Shown in pieces: positions 35,924-45,649 of a stretch of 64,000 nucleotides of DNA. A program made the position numbers and the translations under genes. Source of the DNA: Serinus canaria (taxonomy: Eukaryota > Chordata > Aves > Passeriformes > Fringillidae); assembly GCF_022539315.1 (NCBI RefSeq), contig NC_066316.1:55553994-55617993 (forward strand), given 5' to 3'. Each line of letters starts with the position of its first letter. The stretch's first letter is position 1. Below the pieces are notes generated by a model. That model was given only the letters and a program-made list of their open reading frames with translations. It did no database searches and had not been told where the DNA came from.

Positions 35924-37839
35924 GCAAGTACAGCACTGAGCACTGATGGGAGCAGCATGCAGGCTACAAAAGTGTGGGGAGAAAAATCAAATCCAAGTGG
36001 CAGCTTTTAGAAAAATTCATGTAGACAAACCTATATTCAAAAGTGAATTCTTTCCGAGTCGGGGAAACATCCGTTGAAATATTCCTTTAGTTACTGCTAG
36101 TGCTTCTAGATCTCTTGAACTTTGTAATGTCTGTGAGGTCATATTTAAACAGCCTTGAAAAATCAACCAAAGGTTCACACTGTGACCTGTGGGACTTGGG
36201 ATGGCTGGCTGGGAAAAAACACAGAAATAATACAGATACACTTTGCTTTGGTGGAAGACCTGTGCTCAGAAAGGTTGTCCTCTCCCCACTCAACATGGCC
36301 CTATTGTACCTTCTGTTCTGCTGATACCTTCTCCTACTTCAGGCCTCAGTGTCTGCATTTCTTTCAGTCTGATGGTGTCTTGCTTGCCTGCAAAATGAAG
36401 CTAAAGAATGTTGTTTAGTTTTTTCAGGTGCATCATGCTATTGGTGTGCTTTCGGCCCCACATTTACACTCCAGATAGTGGAGTCTTCCTTACCCAGCTT
36501 TTCAGATTATCCTGATGTTGTTTCTGTGGTTCAGTAGAGATTGCAGTCCAGATATGCTGGGGCTAATTTGAAATAGTTACCTGTGAAGGCTTCAAAACCA
36601 CCCCCACAGCAGGAAAAATGCTTCTCAGTTACCAGCACAGAACTTGTTATGAGTTAGTTGCATTTGAACAAGCAAGTGTAGTTACATCTAAATTATGATT
36701 CAGTCACTGCTTGTATGTTTATGGTAAAAGAAGGAGGCAAGTAAAGAAGTTTTATCTTAGTTTTGAGCATGCTGAGTGTTTCAGGATGTAACCTAGTACA
36801 GCCCTTCGTTCATCTGCTGCTTATTTCCGGAAAGCTGTCATCAAGTTTGGAACCACAAAAAGGAAATGCAAGATCACATGTATGCCCCTGTTCAAGCTAA
36901 TGCAGTAGTTAAAAAGCATGTCACTTTAATTTGGGAAAGAGTTTCATCTTTTCAGCTGAAATTACAATACAAAGTTAGAAATAACCCAGATCACAGTGGG
37001 GAGGAAGTAAGTAGTTGTACCAATGTCTGAAGCTGGAGAGATGATTTTGCTGCTTAGCGTGTTCTGGTATTTTGATTTCAGTGTCCATCTTGGTCTGCCA
37101 CTGCAGACGGTACCACAGTTACTGCTATTTCTTAAACACAGCAATGTTTTCCTTCCTTCTGTGTTGACTGCAGCATTTGCTTGTTTGATGTGTCATGCCT
37201 AATCTTTCCTGTCAGAGCACACCTCAGTGCTTTGGAATCTCTCAAGGTGTCATGCCTATTCACAAGAAATAGTCACCTATGATATTAGTGTATTGAGACT
37301 CAAGTAAAAAATTACTTTTGCAAAATACAGTGTATCTTGGATTTAGCTTTGTATTCATGTGCTCATGCACAGATGACTTTTGGACTTTGGCCTGTACTAT
37401 ATTTGTATCCATTAATTTTTTTTTTATGCTTTGGTGAAGCATTTTTCTTTTTAATTAAATCACTGAGACTAAAATATTTCATAAAATTTTATAAGTGAGC
37501 AACAATTGTAAGAAAATACAATTTTTATCATTTAATGAAAGCGTTGGGTTAGAGATGTTATGAAACAAGATATTGACAGACTACTGAGCTTAACGCTTGG
37601 GTGCCTGTCTCTGTGCATAGGATGTAGCTAACAGGAAATCTGAGATCAGCGCTTACCCCTGAACTTACAGGCAGTCACAGAAATTTTTCTGTACAGCTCC
37701 AGTTTGTTTCAATGGCAAGTAAGTGGCTGCAACCCTTTCACAAGGCTAGAGGAATTCTCATTGAGGTACCAAGTGGTTTAAGCATGTCTTAAATGCGTTT
37801 GCTATTTTAGTTTCATTTGCTCTTTGCAAATGGTTTCAG
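35924..37839 (+). other. SYNE1: Intron w27-w28 (GC-AG)
   Basis: 1916-nt intron beginning gcaagt and ending tttcag. No mobile element recognised. Confidence 0.8.
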
Positions 37840-37998
37840 GTCTCCTTGCGTCGACAACAAGTTAGTGAGAGACTGAATGAGTGGGCTGTCTTCAGTGAGA
37901 AGAACAAGGAGCTCTGTGAGTGGCTGACGCAAATGGAAAGTAAGGTGTCTCAAAATGGTGACATCCTCATAGAAGAAATGATTGAGAAACTTAAAAAG
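37840..37998 (+). CDS. SYNE1: SYNE1 exon w28
   Basis: 159 nt, phase 0/0, residues 1444-1496. Donor AAG|gtatag. Encodes VSLRRQQVSERLNEWAVFSE, KNKELCEWLTQMESKVSQNG and ILIEEMIEKLKK, helix A with two Trp and the start of helix B. Very conserved. Confidence 0.97.
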
Positions 37999-38471
37999 GT
38001 ATAGTGTACGCTTATATACTCTTCTTTAACTGTTTAATTGTTTTTTAATTAGCTGAAATTAAGGTTTTACCTTACCCCGATGTGTTCTGGTGCTTGTGTT
38101 CTTTCACTATGCTGCATTTTCCTGTCTTTGTTGAGATAGGACCTCCCAGAGTAACAGAAAATTAGGTGAATGCAAAGTCAGAGACATTTAAATGCTTTGC
38201 TAAGTGTCCAATCAGTATTGCCTGCAATGAGTTAAACTATAGCATATTTATAGAAGGCATTGGGTTTTGGGTTGTGTTGGGTAGGTTTTTTTCATTCTTC
38301 TGGTAGTTGTTTTTTGTTTGTCCATCAAATTTATAAGAGGTTGTCACTCCACTGTACCAATCAATTGAAAAAACAACATTCACTTGTATTTTTGCACCAT
38401 TCCTTTTGTAGTGTAGAGCAGTGTATATTTAGAATAAGTACCCGGTCTTCTGATTGCTCTTTACTCTCTAG
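37999..38471 (+). other. SYNE1: Intron w28-w29
   Basis: 473-nt GT-AG intron, T-rich, nothing distinctive. Confidence 0.8.
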
Positions 38472-38638
38472 GATTATCAAGAGGAAATTGCTGTAGCCCA
38501 GAAGAACAAAATCCAGCTTCAGCAAATGGGAGAGAGACTTGCTAAAGCCAGCCATGAGAGTAAGGCATCAGAGATTGAGTACAAACTTGGCAAAATCAAT
38601 GACAGGTGGCAGCATCTTCTAGATCTAATTGCAGCCAG
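38472..38638 (+). CDS. SYNE1: SYNE1 exon w29
   Basis: 167 nt, phase 0 in and 2 out, residues 1497 to part of 1552. Acceptor tactctctag, donor CAG|gtaaga. Encodes DYQEEIAVAQKNKIQLQQMG, KASHESKASEIEYKLG and NDRWQHLLDLIAA plus a split Arg codon. The next intron is the largest in the window and hosts the nesprin-1 alpha start. Confidence 0.97.
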
Positions 38639-38875
38639 GTAAGACAGTTGTTTTGTTTCTAAGTTTTAAGTGGGACAGATTAATTTGCTAGACATCATGC
38701 ATTTAAAATCCTTTCTTGTCTGCCTTTTTATCATAAATTCTGAAATAAATTTATTCTTAACTATCAACATATTTCTGTGAAAATTACTTTGCTGTTTTGC
38801 TTTATGGTACAGGACAACATTTCTTCAAGAAGAGTAATTTAAAAGCTTCTTTATAATAATATGGTGATGGTAGTA

Positions 38876-38930
38876 GGTTAACAGTTGGACTTGATCTTAA
38901 AGCTCTTTTCCAAACTTAACAGTTCTATGT
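38876..38930 (+). mobile_element. Short CR1 3'-tail remnant
   Basis: The stretch around ttggacttgatcttaaagct followed by cttttccaaacttaacagtt and ctatg resembles the last about 55 nt of CR1 in sense orientation. It is short and diverged. Confidence 0.5.
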
Positions 38931-39417
38931 TCCTACAATATAGGATCAGTTGCAATCAGTTTTAGTGAGCCTTGCTCTAGTACCACCTTACCTTACATGG
39001 TGCTTAAAACTGGATGCAAATGTAGTTTTTCTAAAAATTTCTTGGCAGCAGAATCAAAACAGTGCCTTTGTAGTTTTGTATTTCAAGAAGAGCAGGTCTA
39101 AAACTAAGTCTTAAATTTTCTGCCAGATCATTTTTTTTCATTGATGGAGAAGAGTAACTGCAGGTAGATGTATGCACCCTTGGCTTAAAGACTCTTTTTT
39201 ATTCCAGGTCAAAAGTATAACAATAATTTTCAGAACTTAAAAAAATACAGGATTGTTATTTGATAAGTAAAGAAAATTATTTATTTGTTTCGACACTTTC
39301 TGTTTAGCTGTGCTACAGTCTTCCTTCCCTTACCAACAATAATTTTCTCACAATTTTGCACTTCATGAGTTGCATAAATAGCTCATATACTTTGTAATTC
39401 ACATTTCTTTGATGTAT

Positions 39418-39489
39418 GGGCATATGCATTAGTAACATTTCAGTCCTGTTAGCAGCAAAAGGACTGAAATATTACTAATGCATATGTCC
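39418..39489 (+). ncRNA. Near-perfect intronic hairpin (possible small-RNA precursor)
   Basis: Left arm 39421-39447 (starts catatgcattagtaac) and right arm 39460-39486 are reverse complements over 27 nt with one C/T difference, which would pair G-U or mismatch only once. The loop is 12 nt (gttagcagcaaa). The arms extend three more pairs outward with one G-U pair, giving a stem of about 30 bp. Stem and loop size resemble an animal pre-miRNA, but a small inverted-repeat transposon remnant is equally possible. I recognise no known microRNA. The type assigned here is tentative. Confidence 0.35.
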
Positions 39490-40899
39490 TCGCTTATTTT
39501 CATTATCTTTTTTTGTCTCTTCTTTTTTCCTATAGTTTTAGTGCATTCTTGCTCTGAAATCTGTTGGCATGGGAGCAGTAAATTTAATGTAAGCAGAAGC
39601 ATTCCAGTGGCTCCAGCTCCTTTAATAGTGGTTCATTTTAAAGTAATGAGCACCATATATTTCTTACAGAAGGATTAAGTCAGGAAGTTGCATTATCATC
39701 GAGGAGCCTGCTTGGTTTCAGTGGGGATACATCACCAATTATTGAACTTAAAGTATATTTGATATATTTTTATGTTGTTCTTTTGAAATGCTTACTCAGA
39801 CAAATGTTCAAATACCTTCAGGAAGTTTCTAGCAAAAAGGGATTGCAGTCAGAAACTGCAGAACACATCTTAAAATTACCTGTCTTGTCTATTCAGTATT
39901 ACAGATTAGTCCCCACTACAGGGAGTGGTGAGAATTTAGGATTTTCTATCATTCTCAGGTGGGAAGACATAAGATGCAATATTACACACTTAAACCCTCT
40001 CATTCTGTTATCATGAAGTGTCAAGTCCTAGTTCTAATCTAGTGGATGTAAAAGTATTATTTACTTTTATTTCCAGATCATTTCAACTTGGCCTTCTCAA
40101 CTGGCATGTTCAACATTATTGTGTGCAATTTGACATATAACTCTTTACATCCCAGTGCCCACTGAAGTGAAAAAAAATTCTGCAAACCTGCTGAAGTTTG
40201 GAAATAAATTGTGGAAAGGTTTGATGCTAGGCTATGAAAATTTTGGTAGGTCAGCTGTATCTTAGGCTGGAAATCATTAAAACCCAAGGTGTTGATTAAC
40301 CTATGCACAAAATGCTTGTATTGATTTCTAATTACCAGTGACAAAAGGGTTGAAATCCCCCAAGATACTTTTTAGGATGTTCCGGAGGCCCTTTAGAATA
40401 TGTTCTTATAAATTGACATGTGTTTCTGTTATGATATTTTGAAGTTTGGAGTGTATCATATAACATAAGATAATTTTGGCTCCATTCAGCTGGTAAAGGC
40501 ATATTAGTTGTCCTTGTACTGAGAAAAAAAATGTCTTTTCACATTCCGGATGTCTGACAGTATTAATAAATTATTAGAGCCTGCAGACTTTGCTGCAATA
40601 CTACAGTAATCCCTTGCCTGGAGCATTTTTTTTTTCCTAGATCTGTGAACTAATGGAAAATGCTGTGTGAAAGTGCCTTAGTAATATTTTATGGTAATAC
40701 ATGTCCAGTCTAAATATTAACCTGTCAGTTTTATACTGTGTGGTGAAACTTCTCCAGTCACCTGTAAAAACATCTTTGTTTGTCCCATTCTGTTCCCTTC
40801 CCCGTTACTCTTGATTGCCCCTCCATTCAGAGGAGGTCTGTAACTACAGAAGTGACAGCTGCAGAATTGTCTCTGCACCAGAGGCTTACATTTCTTCCC

Positions 40900-41307
40900 T
40901 TCTAGAGCCATGTAATCCTTTCAGATGAATTTTTCTGGTATGTCAACCTCATGAAAAAAAGTTGCCATTGTTTACAGACAGGAAATGGTGCTATTGCTGC
41001 AACTGCTCAGGCTTTGCAAAGAAGGTTTTGTATGTGTTTTCATCCTTTCCCCTACCACTCCCAGTCCACATTCCTGGAGATCAAATCTGGCCCATGTTGA
41101 TGAATGCAGGTTTTATTTAGAAACATGACCACTTGTCACCATCCAGTGTCATGTTATCAAGCAACGGCTGTTAACATTTGTTTGGCATGAAACATTTTCT
41201 GTACAGTACTCCCCAGCAAAGTGCGTCCCCTTTCCTCCCCCCTCCAAAAGAACAGTGTTTGCAGGCTTTGGGAGTGGAAGTTCTTCTTTTTAATACTGGA
41301 AAATTTC
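40900..41307 (+). promoter_or_regulatory. SYNE1: Inferred promoter/5'UTR region of nesprin-1 alpha
   Basis: Inferred only from position directly upstream of the alpha-specific ATG. No TATA box at a usual distance is apparent. There is a C-rich stretch near 41223-41250 and E-box-type CANNTG sites (for example caactg near 41000). The transcription start and UTR boundaries cannot be set from sequence alone. Confidence 0.35.
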
Positions 41308-41399
41308 ATGGTTGTGGTGGAAGACTTGCATGCTGTGAGGATGGCGGAGGACAGCAGTGTGGATTCAGACCTCCCAGACTGTAACTGTGATATCACAAG
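41308..41399 (+). CDS. SYNE1: Nesprin-1 alpha alternative first coding exon
   Basis: 92 coding nt, 30 codons plus two bases of an Arg codon (phase 2), exactly fitting w30. It encodes MVVVEDLHAVRMAEDS and then DSDLPDCNCDIT. I recall the unique N-terminus of mammalian nesprin-1 alpha2 as nearly the same (MVVAEDL, MAED, DLPDCNCD), joined to the VKKLKETL sequence that w30 encodes. This short isoform, from an internal promoter, is the main muscle form. It sits at the nuclear envelope through KASH and recruits kinesin-1 and centrosomal proteins. The first ATG has a weak context (T at -3); the ATG at codon 12 (41341) has a strong one (A at -3, G at +4). The donor after 41399 reads gcaggc, a non-canonical GC. 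The 5' end of the exon is unknown. Confidence 0.88.
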
Positions 41400-43398
41400 G
41401 CAGGCAGCTATTTTTGTTTGCTTTTGATTGATACTATTCTGTCTGAAGTCTTGGCTTGCTGGGAAACTAACTGAAATATTGATATATAGAAATCAGTACT
41501 ACAGCTAGAAATTACTATTTTCTGTTTAGTTGAAAAGCAGTTGACAGTGATAACAGCATACTTTGTTTTACAGCTAGTACTTTTGGATCCTGGAATGATT
41601 TTTTAATAGTGATGGAGACTTAGAACTAGTAAAATCTCTAGGCTGTCTGAGAGAAACTGTGGTCTGATTTTACTGCTGTTTTCAAATACGAGAGCATGTA
41701 CACACATGAGAATAAGCAGACTGTATCTGTCTGCTTGATGTTTGTGTCATCACAGGGGCATGGCTACAAGCAAAAGGAAGAGAAGGAAAGAAGCTGTAAA
41801 GAGTGTCTCAGGCTTAGCTTATCAAAGCCTGGCTGTCCTGTTCATATTAATGACTGTTTTGTAACTGCATTAAATACTTGAATGCAGCCTGTATCATCTC
41901 GGATTTTTGATTCAGCTTCTTTTTTCTCTTTTCTCATTATCTCTTCTAGAAATTTAGCTGTTGTTCAGAATTCTATAAATCCAGTCTTTGAAAGAGCAAA
42001 CTGATTGGAGTAGTAAATATAACTGGCTTTACTGGTTTCCTACTACACAGTAGTACTGTACTTTGGAAAATAAATACTTTTTTTACTCATAAAAAGATTA
42101 TTTATAAACTGATCTTTTCAAAGCTGATTTTAATAGTGCAACATTTTTCACTATTCAGATTGTTTCTTTAAACTTTGTCTACTGTTCCAAGTAGATATTA
42201 TTTTTAAAAGCACCTTTTCTGTTTTCTAGTGTGTACTGTACAGACTTAGCCAATATGCTCTTACTGACTTTTTCTCATGTTGCTTTTAAAGTTTAATATT
42301 AGTAAGCAGCTGTCTAAATGACTAATGCAGTAGTTGTGACTTCTATATGATGCATTTTTCTGTACTTACAGGATTGTTCCCATTTAGATTTAAGTGGAAT
42401 TTAAGATTTTCTTCTTTAGGACTAGTCAAATTAAATATATCTGTGCCTAATTTTAGCTCCAAGTTGTTTTCCCACTGTCTTTGCCCAGTGTAGAGTAATA
42501 GACATTATTAAGAGACAATCTAAAGTTATTGGTTACTTGGGAAATTGAGGCACATTAATTGGAACATGAAAATATTAGTATCATAAGCCCATTCAAATTG
42601 TTAGATGATTTTTCATCTGTCAACCATGCAAAAAATTGCATTCTGCTGTATTTTCTTTTCTGAGAGTTTAAGTATTTGTAAATTGTAACAAGACTGGGGA
42701 GTGTGTTTTATGAAAAACAACCTTCAAACCAGCTGTGTCATGGTTCCAACCATGTGTCATATCCAACTTTGATATCAGTGCAGAATTTTTATTATCAAGG
42801 AGAAAAGTTATCTCAAGTCTCTCACTGTAACATGTGCAGTTACTGTGCTGTCTGGTGCTGCAACAAAAGCATTAAATGATTCTTGGAATCATTAACACAT
42901 GAAGCATAATCTTGCAAATGAAGTCTCAAAACATCAAAATTACATTTGGCTAGGGATCCCACATGCCTGATTTTAAATTTGCCTGTTTTAAGCAGAGCTT
43001 TTAGAGCATAGGCATCTTTGCATGCTGAAATTCAGAGGGAAAACTCTCAGACATGCTGGATTGCTTCTATTATTTGATTGCAGATATGCTTCCAGTGTAG
43101 CTGGAGACAAAACACTGTACTGCAGTTCAGTAAAAAAAAATCCAAAGTCAGCAGCCTCAAATAAGCACTTGTTTATTTGTTTCTATTTGTACCACGGGCA
43201 AGGAACCTGCTATGTTAAACTCAGTACAAAAAAAAAAACAGTGTTAAGGGTGGTGGTAGTGGGGGGTACAGGAAGGAAGCTGCAGGGTTTGGGTTTGGTT
43301 AGAGTGTTCTTTTAGTACGTCACACCGTTTTTCTTTCTCTCTCTGAAGTAACTTAGATCATGTGACTGAACATAGTGGTAGTTGGCCCAGACTATTTT

Positions 43399-43762
43399 TT
43401 ATGCTCTGGCAGGGATGTTCTCCTGTGCAGTTTGCTGAGGCAGAGGGCACTTTCTAAATGATGGACTCTTTATAGTTGCTGCAGGCAAAATGTAGATGAA
43501 ATCCAGCACAGAGATTAGAGTACACACAATTGCAAACAAAAAAATCCTGGTCCTCAGCTTGGTCTTGCAGATGATCAAGTGACATTGCTTCTCCACAGGG
43601 CTGGCATGACTCATTGTTCCCTTTCCTACTCCAGCAGGCCTGCAAAAGATCAGTAGCATCGAGCCTTGAAAATAAAAGCAGAAAATGGGCAGGATTTCTC
43701 TCCTTTTCAATAATGTCAGAGATTGAAAAGCTGTATGTGCCTTCCAGAGTGGTGATAACCAA
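43399..43762 (-). other. Unrecognised overlapping minus-strand open frames
   Basis: A 103-codon frame (43710-43399) contains a hydrophobic run IFLFAIVCTLISVLDFIYIL that could span a membrane. It overlaps a 102-codon frame in another phase and a + strand frame. No family recognised and no splice or polyadenylation evidence. It could be a decayed retrocopy or chance in a slightly GC-richer patch. Confidence 0.2.
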
Positions 43763-44657
43763 TTTTCTTGGTCACCCTATGAGCGAGTTTCAGTTGGTTC
43801 AAACCCACAAAACATTGTATGTAGAGCCAGAGGTGACAAGGAGAGGGTGCCCTCAGTGGGTGTTCTCTTTCCATCTCCCCAAGCCTAAACACAGGGCTGT
43901 GTTATGATGCATAGCCTCATGATGAGGACTGAGGCAGTCTTTCAGCATAATGGTATTGACTTCAGTCCCATCATAGGCAGGTTTTCACATTGCCCAGATT
44001 TTTTGTAGTTACCCAGTGAGGTTTTTATACAGATCAAAACCCTACAGCTGTTGGTCATGAGACTCCAGCAAGAAATCTGTATTTAGACTGTTCTTAAGGG
44101 TTTTTAGCTAATAAAGAACCACAGTTTAACCATCTGTGAGCTAAAGGGAGGACTATAAAGAGAAGAAAAATGGAAAGATTTAACTTTTTTTTTTTTAAGA
44201 TGACATTAATATCTCTATGAATCTCTTAATGGTCAATTGCAACTACTGCTTTCAGTATGGAAGCACTTGGTAAATTTGCTGGCTAGTATTGTGAGAAAAA
44301 TGTGAATTGCTTAATTTGAATTATAGGTGGCATTTTGTTTCTTCAACAAACCTGGCAATCTTGTATTTTTCAACCCAATTTAGTCAGTCTGTTTGCAACT
44401 GCACTCATCTCTTAAACCTTTCTGGTATTGAAGCACTTAAGTAGAAGAGCAATAGGAGTGTAAAAGGGAACATTACTCAAGATTGGTTTTGGTACCATGC
44501 AAAAAGGGAAGAGAGAGCTTAGAAAAAAACATGGGGATAGGAAGGAGAGAATTACTGAAGGACAGTTTTGCAGTTCAAACAGGTTGAAGGAAAAATTACT
44601 GAGACAGGCTGAAAGTTTACTTGAATTTATTCAATCTCTAAGCTTAATGCTCTCTTG

Positions 44658-44691
44658 ATTAAAAAAAAAAAAACAAACAAAAAAACCACAA
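44658..44691 (+). repeat. A-rich tract
   Basis: About 13 A followed by caaacaaaaaaaccac. Low-complexity; no attached element recognised. Confidence 0.8.
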
Positions 44692-44929
44692 ACAGAAATC
44701 TATTTAGTTTTTCCTGCTCCTTGGTCTTCCAGGGTCAGGGTTCCAAGAAAAATACTAGTTAGAAATCACTATGCAGTTCCATTCCAATTTCGTCTGTTTA
44801 AACTTGAAATAGTCCAATAACACCAACTTAAAGCAGCCCTTGGAATTCAGGAATTCTCCCCAAGTTCTGAGCTGGACTTTTTGCTCTGAAACTTATTTAT
44901 TCAAGGACAAGTCTTCACCCTTGAACAGA

Positions 44930-45092
44930 CTAATCAGAGAGGTTGCCCAGATGGTGCCCCCTTCCTAGGAATGTTAAATGTCAGGCTGGATGGGGCTCTG
45001 AACAACCTGATCTAGTTGAAGATGTCCATGCTCATTGCAGAGCAGGTGGACTAGATGACTTTTAAAGATCCCTTCTAATCCACATCTTCTGT
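44930..45092 (+). mobile_element. CR1 LINE 3'-end fragment
   Basis: Contains ggttgcccag, 'gtcaggctggatggggctct', 'caacctgatctagttgaaga' and 'ggtggactagatgactttta', the sense CR1 3' region, ending close to the family's 3' end. Similar in layout to the 1.4 kb copy. It lies about 400 nt upstream of exon w30. Confidence 0.85.
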
Positions 45093-45486
45093 GTTACTTA
45101 GTTCAGTGTTTTCATGGGTGTGAAAAAGGCCTGTTCACTCAGTGCACTCTCCCATCAGTACCTGGATAAGTTATTTGTGGTCTAAGAAGAGCAGTTGTCA
45201 TCTATTGGTCAAATACACACCTAAATTACTTAGATGGTTTTGGGGGTCAACTGATAAAAGTACAGAAGCTTTGAAAATGTTTTGTGGCATTTGTAAGCAC
45301 TCAGCCAGCAGCTATGAATGCAGGACTCAATGCACATATAATATACTTCTGCTGCATAATAAAGGAAGACTTTACAGTACAATTCACCCTCTTTGTGAAG
45401 TTTCTCTGAAAACTTCCTGAAACACATGCTGTGAAAATTTTCCTTCAGGGTGTACTTAATACTGCCATTTCTTTTTTTTTTTACAG

Positions 45487-45649
45487 GGTAAAGAAGTTGA
45501 AGGAAACCCTTGTTGCAGTGCAGCAGCTGGATAAAAACATGAGTAGTCTGAGATCTTGGCTTGCCCACATTGAGTCAGAGCTGTCCAAACCTATCGTCTA
45601 TGAAACTTGTGACTCTGAGGAGATACAAAAGAAGCTAAATGAGCAGCAG
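45487..45649 (+). CDS. SYNE1: SYNE1 exon w30 (first exon shared with nesprin-1 alpha)
   Basis: 163 nt, one base completing Arg, then phase 0 out, ending residue 1606. Acceptor ctttttttttttacag, donor CAG|gtaaaa. Encodes VKKLKETLVAVQQLDKNMSS, LRSWLAHIESELSKP and EEIQKKLNEQQ, helix A with Trp and helix B. Both w29 and the alpha first exon end in phase 2 with an Arg codon, so either can splice here. Confidence 0.97.

Larger units (their letters stand above)
38639..45486 (+). other. SYNE1: Largest intron (w29-w30), hosts nesprin-1 alpha first exon
   Basis: 6848-nt GT-AG intron. Contents in order: a short CR1 tail (38876-38930), a hairpin (39418-39489), the alternative first exon (41308-41399), minus-strand open frames of unknown meaning (43399-43762), an A-rich tract (about 44658-44690) and a CR1 3' fragment (44930-45092). 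The rest is AT-rich and unassigned. Confidence 0.85.
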
